Part shown: in pieces, positions 16,729 through 26,200 of the stretch
Position numbering within the stretch: the first letter of the stretch is position 1
How the letters are laid out: every line of letters begins with the position of its first letter
Assembly (NCBI GenBank): GCA_039185015.1
Contig: JBCDAU010000019.1
Location: 35,936-99,935 of the forward strand
Direction of reading: 5' to 3'
From: JBCBSZ01 sp039185015
Lineage (GTDB): Bacteria > Actinomycetota > Acidimicrobiia > Acidimicrobiales > Poriferisodalaceae
DNA length: 64,000 nucleotides
Program-made: the position numbers and the translations under genes
The notes under the pieces: model-generated
What the model was told of the DNA's origin: nothing
The model's database searches: none
Seen by the model: only the letters and a program-made list of their open reading frames with translations

Positions 16729-17769
16729 TCAGAGGACTGGGGTGGTCTCCTCCTCGGAGGGTGTCGCCCGCAGCCTGCGGCGGCCGATCACCGCTGCAGC
16801 CGCTGCTGTGGCGGCGACCACGACCGGGGGTGCGAGGGTCGACCAGCTGCCTCCCGAGCCCGTTTCGCTGGACCCTGGGCCGGCAGCGACCGCAGAACCG
16901 TCGGCGATCCGGTCGCCGACGAGTCGGCCGTCGGAGTCCGGGGCAGGAGGCGAGGAGGTGCTCGCCGACGCCGGTGGCTGCATCGGGAGCAGACCGCGCT
17001 CGGACTCGCCGTCCGTCGGCGCGCCGGACACCGGCGGCGTTCGTTCCCAGGTCAAGCCGGTCGACGGTTCGGTGATCGTCGTGTTCTCGTCGCCACCGCT
17101 CGGCTGCTCCGTGGCCTCGCCCGGCGCCTGGAGGTCGACGGGTGGAGCGGCGTTCGTCGTGGGTGGTGCCGTGGTCGGCGGTGATGTGGTCGTGGTCGGC
17201 GCCGTCGTGGTCGGTGGTGGCGCCGTCGTGGTCGGCGGACCGGTCGTCGGCGGGATCGTCGTCGGGGTCGCGGGTGGTGCCGTGGTCGGCGGTGGCGTCG
17301 TGGGCGGTGCCGTGGTCGGTGGCGCTTCCGGGGGGAGGGTCGTCGTGGTCGTGGTCGTTGTCGTGGACGTCGCCGCCGGCACCACCAGCGCCGTGGCCAC
17401 GGCGGCCCAACGACGGTCCAGTGATCCTCCGGATGCCAGGTCGTCGTCCACGTCGCGCAACCGCTGCAGTGTGGCGGCGTCGATCTCGGTGGTCCGGACC
17501 ACGCAACGACAGCCTGGGTGGGCTCGCCCGCCGTCGGCTGCGGCGGCGGTGAGGAAGAGCTTGTTGTCCGCGTGGCGCCTGCAGGCGTTGCAGACACCGC
17601 AGCTCGTCCCACAACTGCGTGGCTCGAGCACGTAGGCGGTGGCCGTGGACGCGCCGGAGTCGTCGGCCACGACGAGCTGGCGGACCCCGGCCCCGGCGAG
17701 CGCGGTCGTGCCCGCGGCGACGGTGATGAACCGCCGTCGAGACATCCGCCGTTCCGGGTATGCGCCCAT
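16729..17769 (-). CDS. Tat-exported Cys-motif surface protein with Thr/Pro linker and C-terminal anchor
   Basis: I do not recognise a named family. The N-terminus carries a twin-arginine signal (MSRRRFITVAAGTTALAGAG). It is followed at about residues 47-90 by a dense cysteine block, CGTSCGVCNACRRH and then HPGCRC, which could bind a metal, a cluster or heme-like cofactor, or form disulfides outside the cell. A long Thr/Pro repeat linker separates this from a short Ser/Gly-rich region, and the end has one hydrophobic helix (APPVVVAATAAAAAVIG) with RRR after it, so the protein is likely anchored at both ends of its life by Tat export and a C-terminal membrane segment. The ATG has GAAAGGA 7 bases upstream. 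Confidence 0.75.
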   Translation of the reverse strand: MGAYPERRMSRRRFITVAAGTTALAGAGVRQLVVADDSGASTATAYVLEPRSCGTSCGVCNACRRHADNKLFLTAAAADGGRAHPGCRCVVRTTEIDAATLQRLRDVDDDLASGGSLDRRWAAVATALVVPAATSTTTTTTTTTLPPEAPPTTAPPTTPPPTTAPPATPTTIPPTTGPPTTTAPPPTTTAPTTTTSPPTTAPPTTNAAPPVDLQAPGEATEQPSGGDENTTITEPSTGLTWERTPPVSGAPTDGESERGLLPMQPPASASTSSPPAPDSDGRLVGDRIADGSAVAAGPGSSETGSGGSWSTLAPPVVVAATAAAAAVIGRRRLRATPSEEETTPVL

Positions 17770-18021
17770 CGGGCCGTCCTTTCGCTCGCTCAGGGAGCCG
17801 GCCCCTCTCCCCGCGGATCGGACCGTGGCTCTCGGCCGGGTCGGCGTCCGCCCTCCGGGCGGCGCTCCCTTCGCCGGGCTCGTGTCCCGATCCTCGGTTC
17901 TCGGGGGCCGGCTTCCTCAGCGCCCTCCGTGACGCCGTCGGTCGATCGCGGGGCGGAGATGAGCCTCCGCGGGTGGAGTTGTCCGAGCGGTGGGCGAGGC
18001 CGGCGACCTAGTGTCGACCCC
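17770..18021. other. Divergent intergenic region, no gene seen
   Basis: 252 bases between divergent genes. It contains a GC-rich hairpin (CCGCCC at 17848-17853, GGGCGG at 17857-17862) and the -10 box of the LapA-like gene. Nothing in it reads as a protein. Confidence 0.5.
18009..18014 (+). promoter_or_regulatory. -10 box TAGTGT, leaderless start of the LapA-like gene
   Basis: TAGTGT ends 7 bases before the GTG at 18022. There is no ribosome-binding site between them, consistent with a leaderless transcript. Confidence 0.55.
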
Positions 18022-18291
18022 GTGAGCAGCGACGACGCCACCGGCGCACCGGCGCCCCCGTCCGACGATGGCCCCTCGAGGCGGGCGATCTTCAACCTCG
18101 TCGGCCTCGCCGTCGTCCTGGCGTCGTTCGCGGCCTTCATCGTCCAGAACACGCAGTCGACCAGCGTGCAGTGGCTCACCTTCGACGGTGACGCCGCGCT
18201 CTGGCTGCTGATGCTGGCGTCCGCGGTGGCCGGGTCGGTGGTCACCCTGATGTTCGGCGTGCTCCTCCGGCGACGCCGTCGTACCGAGTGA
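18022..18291 (+). CDS. LapA-domain (DUF1049) small membrane protein
   Basis: 89-residue membrane protein. Two hydrophobic helices flank the family-specific segment: the first ends AAFIVQNTQSTSVQWLTF, the signature of the LapA/DUF1049 domain, and the second is LWLLMLASAVAGSVVTLMFG followed by LLRRRRR. In proteobacteria LapA works with LapB in regulating lipopolysaccharide synthesis; in an actinobacterium the role must differ and is not known. The GTG at 18022 is chosen because of the -10 box 7 bases upstream; the longer frame before it lies in non-coding-like sequence. Confidence 0.85.
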   Translation: MSSDDATGAPAPPSDDGPSRRAIFNLVGLAVVLASFAAFIVQNTQSTSVQWLTFDGDAALWLLMLASAVAGSVVTLMFGVLLRRRRRTE

Positions 18292-18312
18292 GGGGCCGGA
18301 ACCGACCCCGCC

Positions 18313-18318
18313 TACGAT
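18313..18318 (+). promoter_or_regulatory. -10 box TACGAT before a 29-codon ORF
   Basis: TACGAT ends 6 bases before the ATG at 18325, in the same arrangement as the leaderless genes nearby. Confidence 0.4.
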
Positions 18319-18324
18319 GGTTCG

Positions 18325-18414
18325 ATGAGCACGCGACACCTGATCCTGCTGTCGCTCGTGACCGGCATGGCGATCCTCGTCGCGTTCGCCGTGCAGATGG
18401 CCCTCGTCCTCTGA
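18325..18414 (+). CDS. Small single-pass membrane protein, 29 residues
   Basis: A very short reading frame, starting MSTRHLILLSLVTGMAILVA and ending in MALVL. It would form one hydrophobic helix with a short basic N-terminal tail, so the N-terminus should face the cytoplasm. Support comes from the -10 box 6 bases upstream and from its position between the LapA-like gene and the lpd gene. It resembles no family I know. It may be a regulatory or accessory microprotein, or a chance ORF; no ribosome site is present. Confidence 0.45.
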   Translation: MSTRHLILLSLVTGMAILVAFAVQMALVL

Positions 18415-18460
18415 GCGAGGCTCGGCAGCGAGCACAGCGATTCCCTGGTCATCGTCTCGC

Positions 18461-18466
18461 TACCCT
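18461..18466 (+). promoter_or_regulatory. -10 box TACCCT of the lpd-sucB-lip operon
   Basis: TACCCT lies 24 bases before the ATG at 18491, and the leader holds the ribosome site GAGGAG at 18481-18486. It is the only promoter-like box before the lpd gene. Confidence 0.45.
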
Positions 18467-18490
18467 GGCAGGGACGAGCCGAGGAGTGTG

Positions 18491-19903
18491 ATGAGCGAAG
18501 CACCCGACCAGGTCGATGTCGTGATCATCGGCGGTGGTCCCGGCGGCGAAGGCGCCGCCTTGTACGGCAGTGCCGCAGGCCTCAAGATCGCCGTCGTCGA
18601 GAAGGACAAGATGGGGGGCACCTGCCTCCACCGGGGCTGCATCCCGGCGAAGCGCCTGCTCGAGACGTCGGCGACGTATCGCCACATCATCGAGGCGAAG
18701 AACTTCGGCATCTCGGTGGGGGAGCCGTCCGTCGACATGACCGCGGCGGTCGCCGCCAAGCAGCAGGTCGTCGACACCCTCCACACCGGGTTGCGGGGGC
18801 TGCTGAAGCGCCGCAAGGCCGACGTCCACGAGGGCGTCGGCACGCTGCAGGCCGACGGCACCGTGCACGTCCGCTACCACGATGGCTCCGAGGGCACGAT
18901 CGTCGCCGACAACGTGATCCTCGCCGCCGGCTCGGTGCCGAGGACGATCCCGGGCTTCGATGTCGACGGCCGCATCGTGATGACCAGCGACGAGGTGCTC
19001 GACATCGACTTCGTGCCCGAGCGCGCCGCCGTCATCGGCGGTGGTGCCATCGGCTGCGAGTTCGCCTCGATGCTCTCGGACCTCGGTGCCAACGTCACGA
19101 TCCTCGAGGCGATGGACCGCATCGTCCCGGGCTGCGACACCGACGTCACGAAGGCCCTGACGAAGGCCTTCAAGAAGCGGGGCATCGACGTCCGCACCGG
19201 TGTCCGGGTCAACGGCCACACCCCGCGAGACGGCGGCGGCACCACGGTCCACATCGAAGGCGCCGACGACCTGGACGTCGACGTGGTGGTGGTCTCGGTC
19301 GGGCGGCGCCCCTACAGCGAGGGGCTCCTGGCCGACGGCACCGGCGTCGCGCTCGACGAACGGGGCTACGTGCAGGTCGACGAGTGGTGCCGAACCTCGG
19401 TGCCCGGTGTGTTCGCCATCGGCGACCTGATCCCGACCTCGCAGCTCGCGCACATCGGCTACGCCGAGGCGATGCTCGTGATCAAGCAGGTCCTGGGTGA
19501 GCCGGCGGTGCCGATCGACCACGACCGGGTGCCGTGGTGCATCTACTGCCATCCCGAGGTCGCCTTCGCCGGGCTGACCGAGGAGGAGGCCAGAGCCCGC
19601 GGCTACGACGTCGTGGCCGACAAGCACAAGTTCACCGGCAACGGCCGGGCGATCATCGTGGGCGAGACCGACGGCATGGTGAAGGTCATCGCCGAGAAGA
19701 ACGCCGACGGAACGGCCGGCCAGATCCTCGGGGTCCACATGATGGGCCCGTGGGTCACCGAGCAGCTCGGTCAGGGGTACCTGGCCGTCAACTGGGAGGC
19801 GTCCGTCGACGACGTGGCCGCCTTCATCCAGCCCCACCCCACGATGAGCGAGTTGTTCGGTGAGACCGTCCTGGGTCTGACCGGGAGAGGAATGCACTCC
19901 TGA
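18491..19903 (+). CDS. lpdA: Dihydrolipoyl dehydrogenase (E3)
   Basis: Flavoprotein E3 of 2-oxo-acid dehydrogenase complexes: reoxidises dihydrolipoamide and reduces NAD. Seen: the FAD-binding IIGGGPGGEGAAL, the redox disulfide in GGTCLHRGCIPAK (C-x4-C), the NAD-binding IGGGAIGCEFASMLSDLGA, a second FAD motif VFAIGDLI and the C-terminal catalytic HPTMSEL. Length of about 470 is normal. An alternative GTG at 18488 is too close to the GAGGAG site, so the ATG at 18491 is used. The stop overlaps the E2 start by one base, so E3 and E2 are coupled. Confidence 0.95.
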   Translation: MSEAPDQVDVVIIGGGPGGEGAALYGSAAGLKIAVVEKDKMGGTCLHRGCIPAKRLLETSATYRHIIEAKNFGISVGEPSVDMTAAVAAKQQVVDTLHTGLRGLLKRRKADVHEGVGTLQADGTVHVRYHDGSEGTIVADNVILAAGSVPRTIPGFDVDGRIVMTSDEVLDIDFVPERAAVIGGGAIGCEFASMLSDLGANVTILEAMDRIVPGCDTDVTKALTKAFKKRGIDVRTGVRVNGHTPRDGGGTTVHIEGADDLDVDVVVVSVGRRPYSEGLLADGTGVALDERGYVQVDEWCRTSVPGVFAIGDLIPTSQLAHIGYAEAMLVIKQVLGEPAVPIDHDRVPWCIYCHPEVAFAGLTEEEARARGYDVVADKHKFTGNGRAIIVGETDGMVKVIAEKNADGTAGQILGVHMMGPWVTEQLGQGYLAVNWEASVDDVAAFIQPHPTMSELFGETVLGLTGRGMHS

Positions 19904-21372
19904 TGGCCGATATCCAGATGCCCCAGCTCGGTGAGACCGTCACCGAGGGGACCATCACCCGCTGGTTCAAGCAGGTCGGCGATCGGGTCGAGATCGACGA
20001 GATGCTCTTCGAGGTCTCGACCGACAAGGTCGATTCCGAGGTGCCGTCGCCTGCGGCGGGTTTCATCACCGAGATCGTCGCTCCGGAGGGCGAGACCGTG
20101 GACGTGGGCGAGGTCATCGCCCGGGTGGCCGACGCACCGGGCGGTGACGCCGGTGCTCCGGCGGCCGAACCGGCGCCTGCACCCGCTCCGGCCCCGGCAC
20201 CTGAGCCAGCACCGGCGCCTGCCGCTGCTCCGCCGCCTCCGCCTCCGCCCGCTCCGGCGCCTGCGCCCGAGCCGGCCCCGGCGCCGGCGCCTGCACCGCC
20301 TCCGGCACCTGAGCCGGCCGTCGCTCCCGCGGCGAGCGGTGTCTCACCGGCGGTCGAGGGACGTCTTCTGTCGCCGGTCGTGCGCCGCCTCATCAACGAG
20401 CACGGGCTCGATCCCGACGCGATCCAGGGCACCGGCGTGGGCGGGCGGATCACGCGCAACGACGTGCTGGCGGCGATCGATGCCGACGGTGCCAAGGCGG
20501 CCCCCGCCGCTGCTGGCCCCGTGCCCGCTCCGGCACCCGCCGCTGCGCCGCCTCCGCCTCCTCCGCCCGCTCCGGCACCCGCCGCTGCGCCTCGTCCGCC
20601 TGCGCCGGCTCCCGCGGTGCCGGCGCCGGCCGCCGCTGCGGTGCCCGCCGAGGCGGGCGACCGGTCGCTGATCGTGCCGTTCAACAACATCCGTCGCCGG
20701 ACCGGCGAGCACATGGTGATGTCGCTGGCGACGTCGCCCCACGTGCTCACCGTGATGGAGATCGACTACGAGAACGTCGATCGGGTCCGGCGTGAGCACA
20801 AGGCCGCGTTCAAGCAGGCCGAGGGCTTCAGCCTGACCTACCTGCCGTTCCAGGCGCTGGCGACGGTCGAGGCGCTCAACGACTTCCCGGACCTGAACGC
20901 CTCGGTCGAGGGCGACCACCTCGTGGTCCACCGCGACGTCCACCTGGGCATCGCCGTCGACCTCGACTTCCAAGGGTTGATCGTCCCGGTCGTGAAGAAC
21001 GCCGACGGCAAGAACCTCCGGGGCATCACCCGGGAGATCAACGATCTCGCCAATCGGGCCCGGTCGAAGTCGCTCAACATGGACGACATCGCCGGCGGCA
21101 CGTTCACGATCTCGAACAACGGCAGCTACGGCACCTACACCACGGCGGCGATCATCAACCAGCCGCAGGTGGCGGTGTTGTCCACCGACGGCATCGCCCG
21201 CCGGCCGGTCGTGGTCGAGGATCGCTTCGGCAACGAGACGATCGCCGTCCACTCGGTCGGCCACCTGTCGCTGAGCTGGGACCACCGAGCCTTCGACGGC
21301 TCCTACGCCGCCTCCTTCCTGCGCCGCATCAAGGAGATCATCGAGACCCGCGACTGGGAGCAGGAGCTGTAG
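19903..21372 (+). CDS. sucB: 2-oxo-acid dehydrogenase E2 (dihydrolipoyl acyltransferase)
   Basis: Core acyltransferase of a 2-oxoglutarate-type dehydrogenase complex. Domains: a single lipoyl domain (residues 1-77, lipoyl Lys42 in STDKVDSEV), a long Ala/Pro linker (about 80-150), the peripheral-subunit-binding domain (SPVVRRLINEHGLDPDAIQG), a second Ala/Pro linker, and the catalytic domain with SNNGSYGTYTTAAIINQPQ and the active-site DHRAFDG near the end. It follows lpdA with a one-base overlap and precedes the lipoate-synthesis gene by 5 bases, matching the actinobacterial order E2-lipB-lipA. Whether it serves 2-oxoglutarate, pyruvate or both cannot be told; mycobacterial homologues serve more than one complex. 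Confidence 0.92.
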   Translation: MADIQMPQLGETVTEGTITRWFKQVGDRVEIDEMLFEVSTDKVDSEVPSPAAGFITEIVAPEGETVDVGEVIARVADAPGGDAGAPAAEPAPAPAPAPAPEPAPAPAAAPPPPPPPAPAPAPEPAPAPAPAPPPAPEPAVAPAASGVSPAVEGRLLSPVVRRLINEHGLDPDAIQGTGVGGRITRNDVLAAIDADGAKAAPAAAGPVPAPAPAAAPPPPPPPAPAPAAAPRPPAPAPAVPAPAAAAVPAEAGDRSLIVPFNNIRRRTGEHMVMSLATSPHVLTVMEIDYENVDRVRREHKAAFKQAEGFSLTYLPFQALATVEALNDFPDLNASVEGDHLVVHRDVHLGIAVDLDFQGLIVPVVKNADGKNLRGITREINDLANRARSKSLNMDDIAGGTFTISNNGSYGTYTTAAIINQPQVAVLSTDGIARRPVVVEDRFGNETIAVHSVGHLSLSWDHRAFDGSYAASFLRRIKEIIETRDWEQEL

Positions 21373-21377
21373 CGCCG

Positions 21378-23072
21378 GTGCCATCCCTCCACGTCCGTTG
21401 GCTCGGGACGGTCCCGTACGGCGAGGCTCTCGATCTCCAGCGCTCGCTGCACGGCGGATCCCCCATCGACCACCTCCTGCTGCTCGAGCATCCGCACGTC
21501 TACACGCTGGGCGTGCGGGCCGACACCGCCAACATCCTCGTGCCCCCGCACGAGGTCGGCGCCGAGCTCGTGCGGGCCGATCGAGGCGGTGACGTCACCT
21601 ACCACGGCCCCGGTCAGCTGGTCGGCTATCCGATCCTGACGCTCCCCGGGAAGCGGGGCGGTGGCATGGCCGACACCGTCGCGTACGTGACCGCGGTCGA
21701 GGAGCTGTTGATCGAGACCCTGGCCGACCTCGGCCTGCCCGGCGCCGGACGCCTGGACCACTACCCGGGCGTGTGGCTCGATCCGGACGGGGACCGACCC
21801 CGGAAGATCGCCGCGATCGGTGTGCGGTTGACCCGTGGACGGACGATGCACGGATTCGCCCTCAACGTCGATCCCGACCTGGGCATGTTCGGCAACATCG
21901 TGCCGTGCGGGATCCCGGACAAGCCGGTGACGTCGCTCGTCGCCGAGGGCGTCGACGTCGAGCTGCGCGACGTCGTCGACGCGATCAGCGCCCGTGCGGG
22001 TGAGACCTGGGGCGGGGGCGTCATCGAGCGCCACGACGTGGTCTGGCGGACCAGCGCCGCCGATCTCTCACCCTTCAGTCGAGGTCAAGGGTCTGGCGAG
22101 CCGGTCCGGCCCGAGCGGGGTGGACGAGCGGACACCGGTGGCAACGTGCGGCTCGTCGGCCGACTCGCGCAGGCCGGGGTCACCGAGGGCCTCCAGATCT
22201 CGACCCGCAAGCCGGACTGGCTGCGGGTGAAGGCCGACATGGGGCCGGAGTACCTCCAGCTCAAGCGGGTCATGCGCGACCTCGACCTCCGCACGGTGTG
22301 CGAGGAAGCGTCGTGCCCCAACATCTTCGAGTGCTGGGCCGACGGCACCGCCACGTTCATGATCAACGGCGAGCGCTGCACCCGGGCCTGTGGCTTCTGC
22401 GACGTCGACACCCGCAAGCCCGAACCCCTCGACACCGACGAGCCGGCCCGCGTGGCCGACGCCGTGGACCGGATGGGACTCGCCCACGCGGTCGTCACCG
22501 CCGTCGCCCGAGACGACCTGCCCGACGGCGGTGCGCGCGCCTTCGCCGACACGATCGAGGCGATCCGCCTCCGGACCCCGGCCACCAAGGTCGAGGTGCT
22601 CATCCCCGACTTCAAGGGTGACGCCGACCAGCTGGGCATCGTCCTCGACGCCCGCCCCGACGTGCTCAACCACAACGTCGAGACCGTCCCCCGCCTCCAG
22701 CGGGCGGTTCGGCCGTCGGCCGGGTACGCCCGGAGCCTCACGGTCCTGGCCCGGGCCAAGGCGGCCGGGCTGACGACGAAGACCTCGATCATCGTCGGGA
22801 TGGGCGAGACCGACGATGAGATCGTCGCGACGCTCCACGATCTCCGGGGCGTCTCCTGCGACATCGTCACGATCGGCCAGTACCTCCGGCCGACCACCAA
22901 CCACCTGCCCGTGCACCGATGGGTCGAACCCGAGACCTTCGAGCAGTACCGGGCCATCGGTATGGACGACCTGGGCATCCCCCACGTCGAATCGAGCCCG
23001 CTGACCCGGTCGAGCTACCACGCTCGCGAGGCCGCCGAGCGGGCACAGCCGGTACGGTCGGCCATGGGCTGA
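21378..23072 (+). CDS. Fused octanoyltransferase LipB and lipoyl synthase LipA
   Basis: One uninterrupted frame of 564 codons encodes both lipoate-assembly enzymes. Residues 1 to about 235 are LipB, which moves octanoate from acyl carrier protein to the lipoyl domain: RGGDVTYHGPGQLVGYP, Lys143 in KIAAIGVR and the nucleophile Cys177 in VPCGIPDKP. Residues from about 255 are LipA, a radical-SAM enzyme that inserts two sulfurs: the auxiliary-cluster cysteines 308, 313 and 319 (CEEASCPNIFEC), the radical-SAM cluster cysteines 334, 338 and 341 (CTRACGFC) and the cluster Ser in RSSYHA. A possible internal GTG at 22147 could also make LipA alone. The GTG start follows sucB by 5 bases; its substrate domain is the E2 upstream. 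Confidence 0.9.
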   Translation: MPSLHVRWLGTVPYGEALDLQRSLHGGSPIDHLLLLEHPHVYTLGVRADTANILVPPHEVGAELVRADRGGDVTYHGPGQLVGYPILTLPGKRGGGMADTVAYVTAVEELLIETLADLGLPGAGRLDHYPGVWLDPDGDRPRKIAAIGVRLTRGRTMHGFALNVDPDLGMFGNIVPCGIPDKPVTSLVAEGVDVELRDVVDAISARAGETWGGGVIERHDVVWRTSAADLSPFSRGQGSGEPVRPERGGRADTGGNVRLVGRLAQAGVTEGLQISTRKPDWLRVKADMGPEYLQLKRVMRDLDLRTVCEEASCPNIFECWADGTATFMINGERCTRACGFCDVDTRKPEPLDTDEPARVADAVDRMGLAHAVVTAVARDDLPDGGARAFADTIEAIRLRTPATKVEVLIPDFKGDADQLGIVLDARPDVLNHNVETVPRLQRAVRPSAGYARSLTVLARAKAAGLTTKTSIIVGMGETDDEIVATLHDLRGVSCDIVTIGQYLRPTTNHLPVHRWVEPETFEQYRAIGMDDLGIPHVESSPLTRSSYHAREAAERAQPVRSAMG

Positions 23073-23159
23073 TTGACACCGAAGTCATTGTCATAGCGCA
23101 GAACGTGCGAACGGCCACCGCCGGTGCGTGACCGCCTGGCCTCGGACGGCAGCCTCGGA

Positions 23160-23165
23160 TAGCGT
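23160..23165 (+). promoter_or_regulatory. -10 box TAGCGT of the Calx-beta surface protein gene
   Basis: TAGCGT lies 37 bases before the GTG at 23203. The leader contains the strong ribosome site GGAGGG at 23190-23195. Confidence 0.45.
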
Positions 23166-23202
23166 CTCGACGCCGGGAACCGCACAGTCGGAGGGAACGC
23201 GG

Positions 23203-26200
23203 GTGCAACGCTTGGGCAAGCTGATCCTGTCGCTGACGTTGGTCGCGGCAGCCCTCGTCATCGTCCCCGGCTCCGCCGGCGCCTTGAGCGGTGGCATCAA
23301 CGTGACCGTGCCGCCGGCGATCGACGAAGGTGGTTCGGGCACCGTGACGGTCACCCGGACCGGTGACACCTCGCTCGCCGCGACCGCGGATGTGGAGATC
23401 GGAGCGCCCGGCACGGTGGCGGGCCAGCCCGACGGCATCGTCGAGCTCTCCTGGACCGCAGGCGACGCGACCTCGCGCACCTTCGACATCGACGTCGCCG
23501 ACGACAACCTGTTCAACGGCGCCCGCACGATCAGCGTGGACACGACGACCGACGGACCCGATGGTGCGGTCCCGTCGTCGACGTCGATCACGGTGAACGA
23601 CGACGAGGTCGCCCCCGGTGTGTCGGTGTCGCTGCCTGCGTCGATCGACGAGGGCGGGACTGAGTCGGTCACCCTCACTCGGACCGGCGCGACCGCCGCC
23701 GCGCTGACCGCCGAGGTCGTCATCGATCTCCCGGGCACGCTCGTCGCCTCGGGCTCGGTCTCCTGGGCCGCTGGCGTCACCACCGCCCAGGACGTGGACT
23801 TCACCGTCGCCCAGAACACGATCGACGACGACGGACGCAGCGTCGGAGTGGTGGTCACGACGCCCGGGGTCGGGGGCGTGTCCGGCGACAGCGGGCCCGT
23901 TCCGGTCAACGATGACGACGCCGCTCCTGGCGTGTCGGTCGCGCTGCCGACGGACATCGACGAGGGCGGCACCGAGTCGATCACCCTCACCCGCACCGGT
24001 GCCACGGGCGCCGCGCTGACCGCCGACGTCGTCGTGGCGTTGCCCGGCGTCCTCGTCGGCTCCGGAGCGGTGTCGTGGGCCGCCGGCGAGACGAACGCCG
24101 AGATCGTCGACTTCACGGTTCCGCAGGACTCGATCGACAACGACGGTCGGGAGGTGGACGTCACGGTGACCACGCCCGGCGCCGGTGGCACCTCGGGTGA
24201 CACCGGGCCCGTCCCCGTGATCGACGACGACGGTGCCGCCGGTGTGTCGGTGTCCCTGCCGTCGGACATCGACGAGGGGGGCACGGAGACGATCACCCTG
24301 ACCCGGACCGGTGCCACCGGCGCCGCGCTGACGGCGACGGTCGTGGTCGGGTCGGCCGGCGTGCTCGCCAGTTCGGGCACGGTCAACTGGACGGCCGGAG
24401 AAACCGGCGTCAAGACCGTCGACTTCACCGTCCCCCAGGACACCCTCGACAACGATGGCCGATCGGTCACCGTCGCCGTCACGACAGCACCCACCGGGCC
24501 CGTCAGCGGCGACGCCGGTCCCGTACCGGTCATCGACGACGACTCCGCACCGGGCGTCTCGGTCGTGACGGTCCCCGATTCCATCGTCGAAGGCACCACG
24601 GGCAACGTCATCCTCGCGAGGACCGGAGCGACCGGTGGCACCGTCAGCGCCACCGTCTCGGTCACCAACTCCGTCGGGCAGGTCTCCGGATCGCAGACCG
24701 TCACCTGGGACCCGGGCGAGACCGGGCAGCGATCGGTGACGATCCTGGCGACCGACAACAGCACCTTCGACGGTGACCGCACGATCAACATCTCGGTCGC
24801 AGCGAGCGGCGGCGCTCCGGTGACCGGCAGCAACGACCGCACCATCACCGCGGTCGACGACGAGAGCCGGGTCAGCTTCCAGCAGGCCACGATCAACCGC
24901 GACGAGGACGACGCCACGGCCGTGGTGAACGTCATCCGCGAGGGCAGCGTCGGCGCGCTGACCGTCGTGCTCGAGATCACCGACCCGGCGGGCGGTGTGC
25001 CGGCGACCGAGGGTGAGGACTACGTCCAGCCGAGCCCGAGCGCCCTGTCGCTCGAGTGGGCCAGCGGTCAATCCGGCGCCCGCAGCCTGACCATCGATCT
25101 GATCGACACCGTGGCAGACGCCGGTGACGAGCGCTTCGAGGTCCACTTCGACACCGTTCCCTCGGGCGTGGCCGTGGCCTCGCCGAGCCGGACCCGCGTC
25201 AACCTCAACAACGTCGCCAACACCGCACCGACCGGCGCCTCCGACGGGCCGGTCACGACCGCAGAGAACACGCCCGTCTCCGTCGACGTGCTCGGCAACG
25301 ACAGCGACGCCGACGGTCACGCGCTGACGCTGGTCGCCGGCTCCGGTTCGGTCAGCGGTGGCTCCTTCACCTGCCTCGCCGGCTCGAACGGCGAGTGCAC
25401 CTTCACCCCGTCAGCCGGTTTCGTCGGCCTCGCCATCTTCACCTACGAGGCCAGCGACGGCCTCGACACCACCGGGCCGACCAACGTCTCGGTGGCGGTG
25501 GGCAACGGCGACGCGGCGTGCTCGACCGAGTCCGGCGAGCTCGGCACCTCGGGCGCCGACGACATCGTCGGCGACGACGACGAGGACGAGGTCCTGTGCG
25601 GCCTCGGCGGCAACGACTCCGTCGCCGGCGGCGGCGGCGCCGATCTGCTCCGGGGCGGCCCCGGTGACGACACGCTCGTCATCGAGGGTGCGGACACCCT
25701 CGACGGCGGTACCGGTGCCGACGTCGGCATCCTGACCCTCGGCGGTGGCCGCGACGAGGTCGACGTCCGCGACGGCGAGATCATCGTCAACGGCGAGGTG
25801 GTCGGCTTCGACAACCTCTCCGAGCTGCGCATCGACCTCGGTGGCGGCAACGACTCCGTCGTGATCACGCCCTCCGCCGATGTCGCCGTCGACATCGTCG
25901 GTGGCGGTGGCTTCGACCGGCTGACCTACAACAGCGGCGGTCTCACCGGCGTCGTCGAGAGCTCGAACTCGATCGAGGCGGACGGTGTCGCACCGGTCAG
26001 CTTCACCCAGCTCGAGGTCGTCGAGACCGACGACCGGCGCTTCATCGGCACCACGGGGGCCGACGAGGTCCGGGTCACCGGCATCAGCCAGGATCTGCTG
26101 ATCGACCTGCTCGGCTCCGGCGACCTGCTCGAGGTGTCCTTCGGAGCGCTCGACGGGCTGCTCACGGTCCAGGACACCGGTGCCGGCGGGGTCGACGAGC

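Noticed and set aside
22867..25320. Minus-strand frame of 817 codons opposite LipA and the Calx-beta repeats
   Set aside because: Low-complexity RGDRDG-type sequence and no start signal; it mirrors the repeat gene on the other strand.
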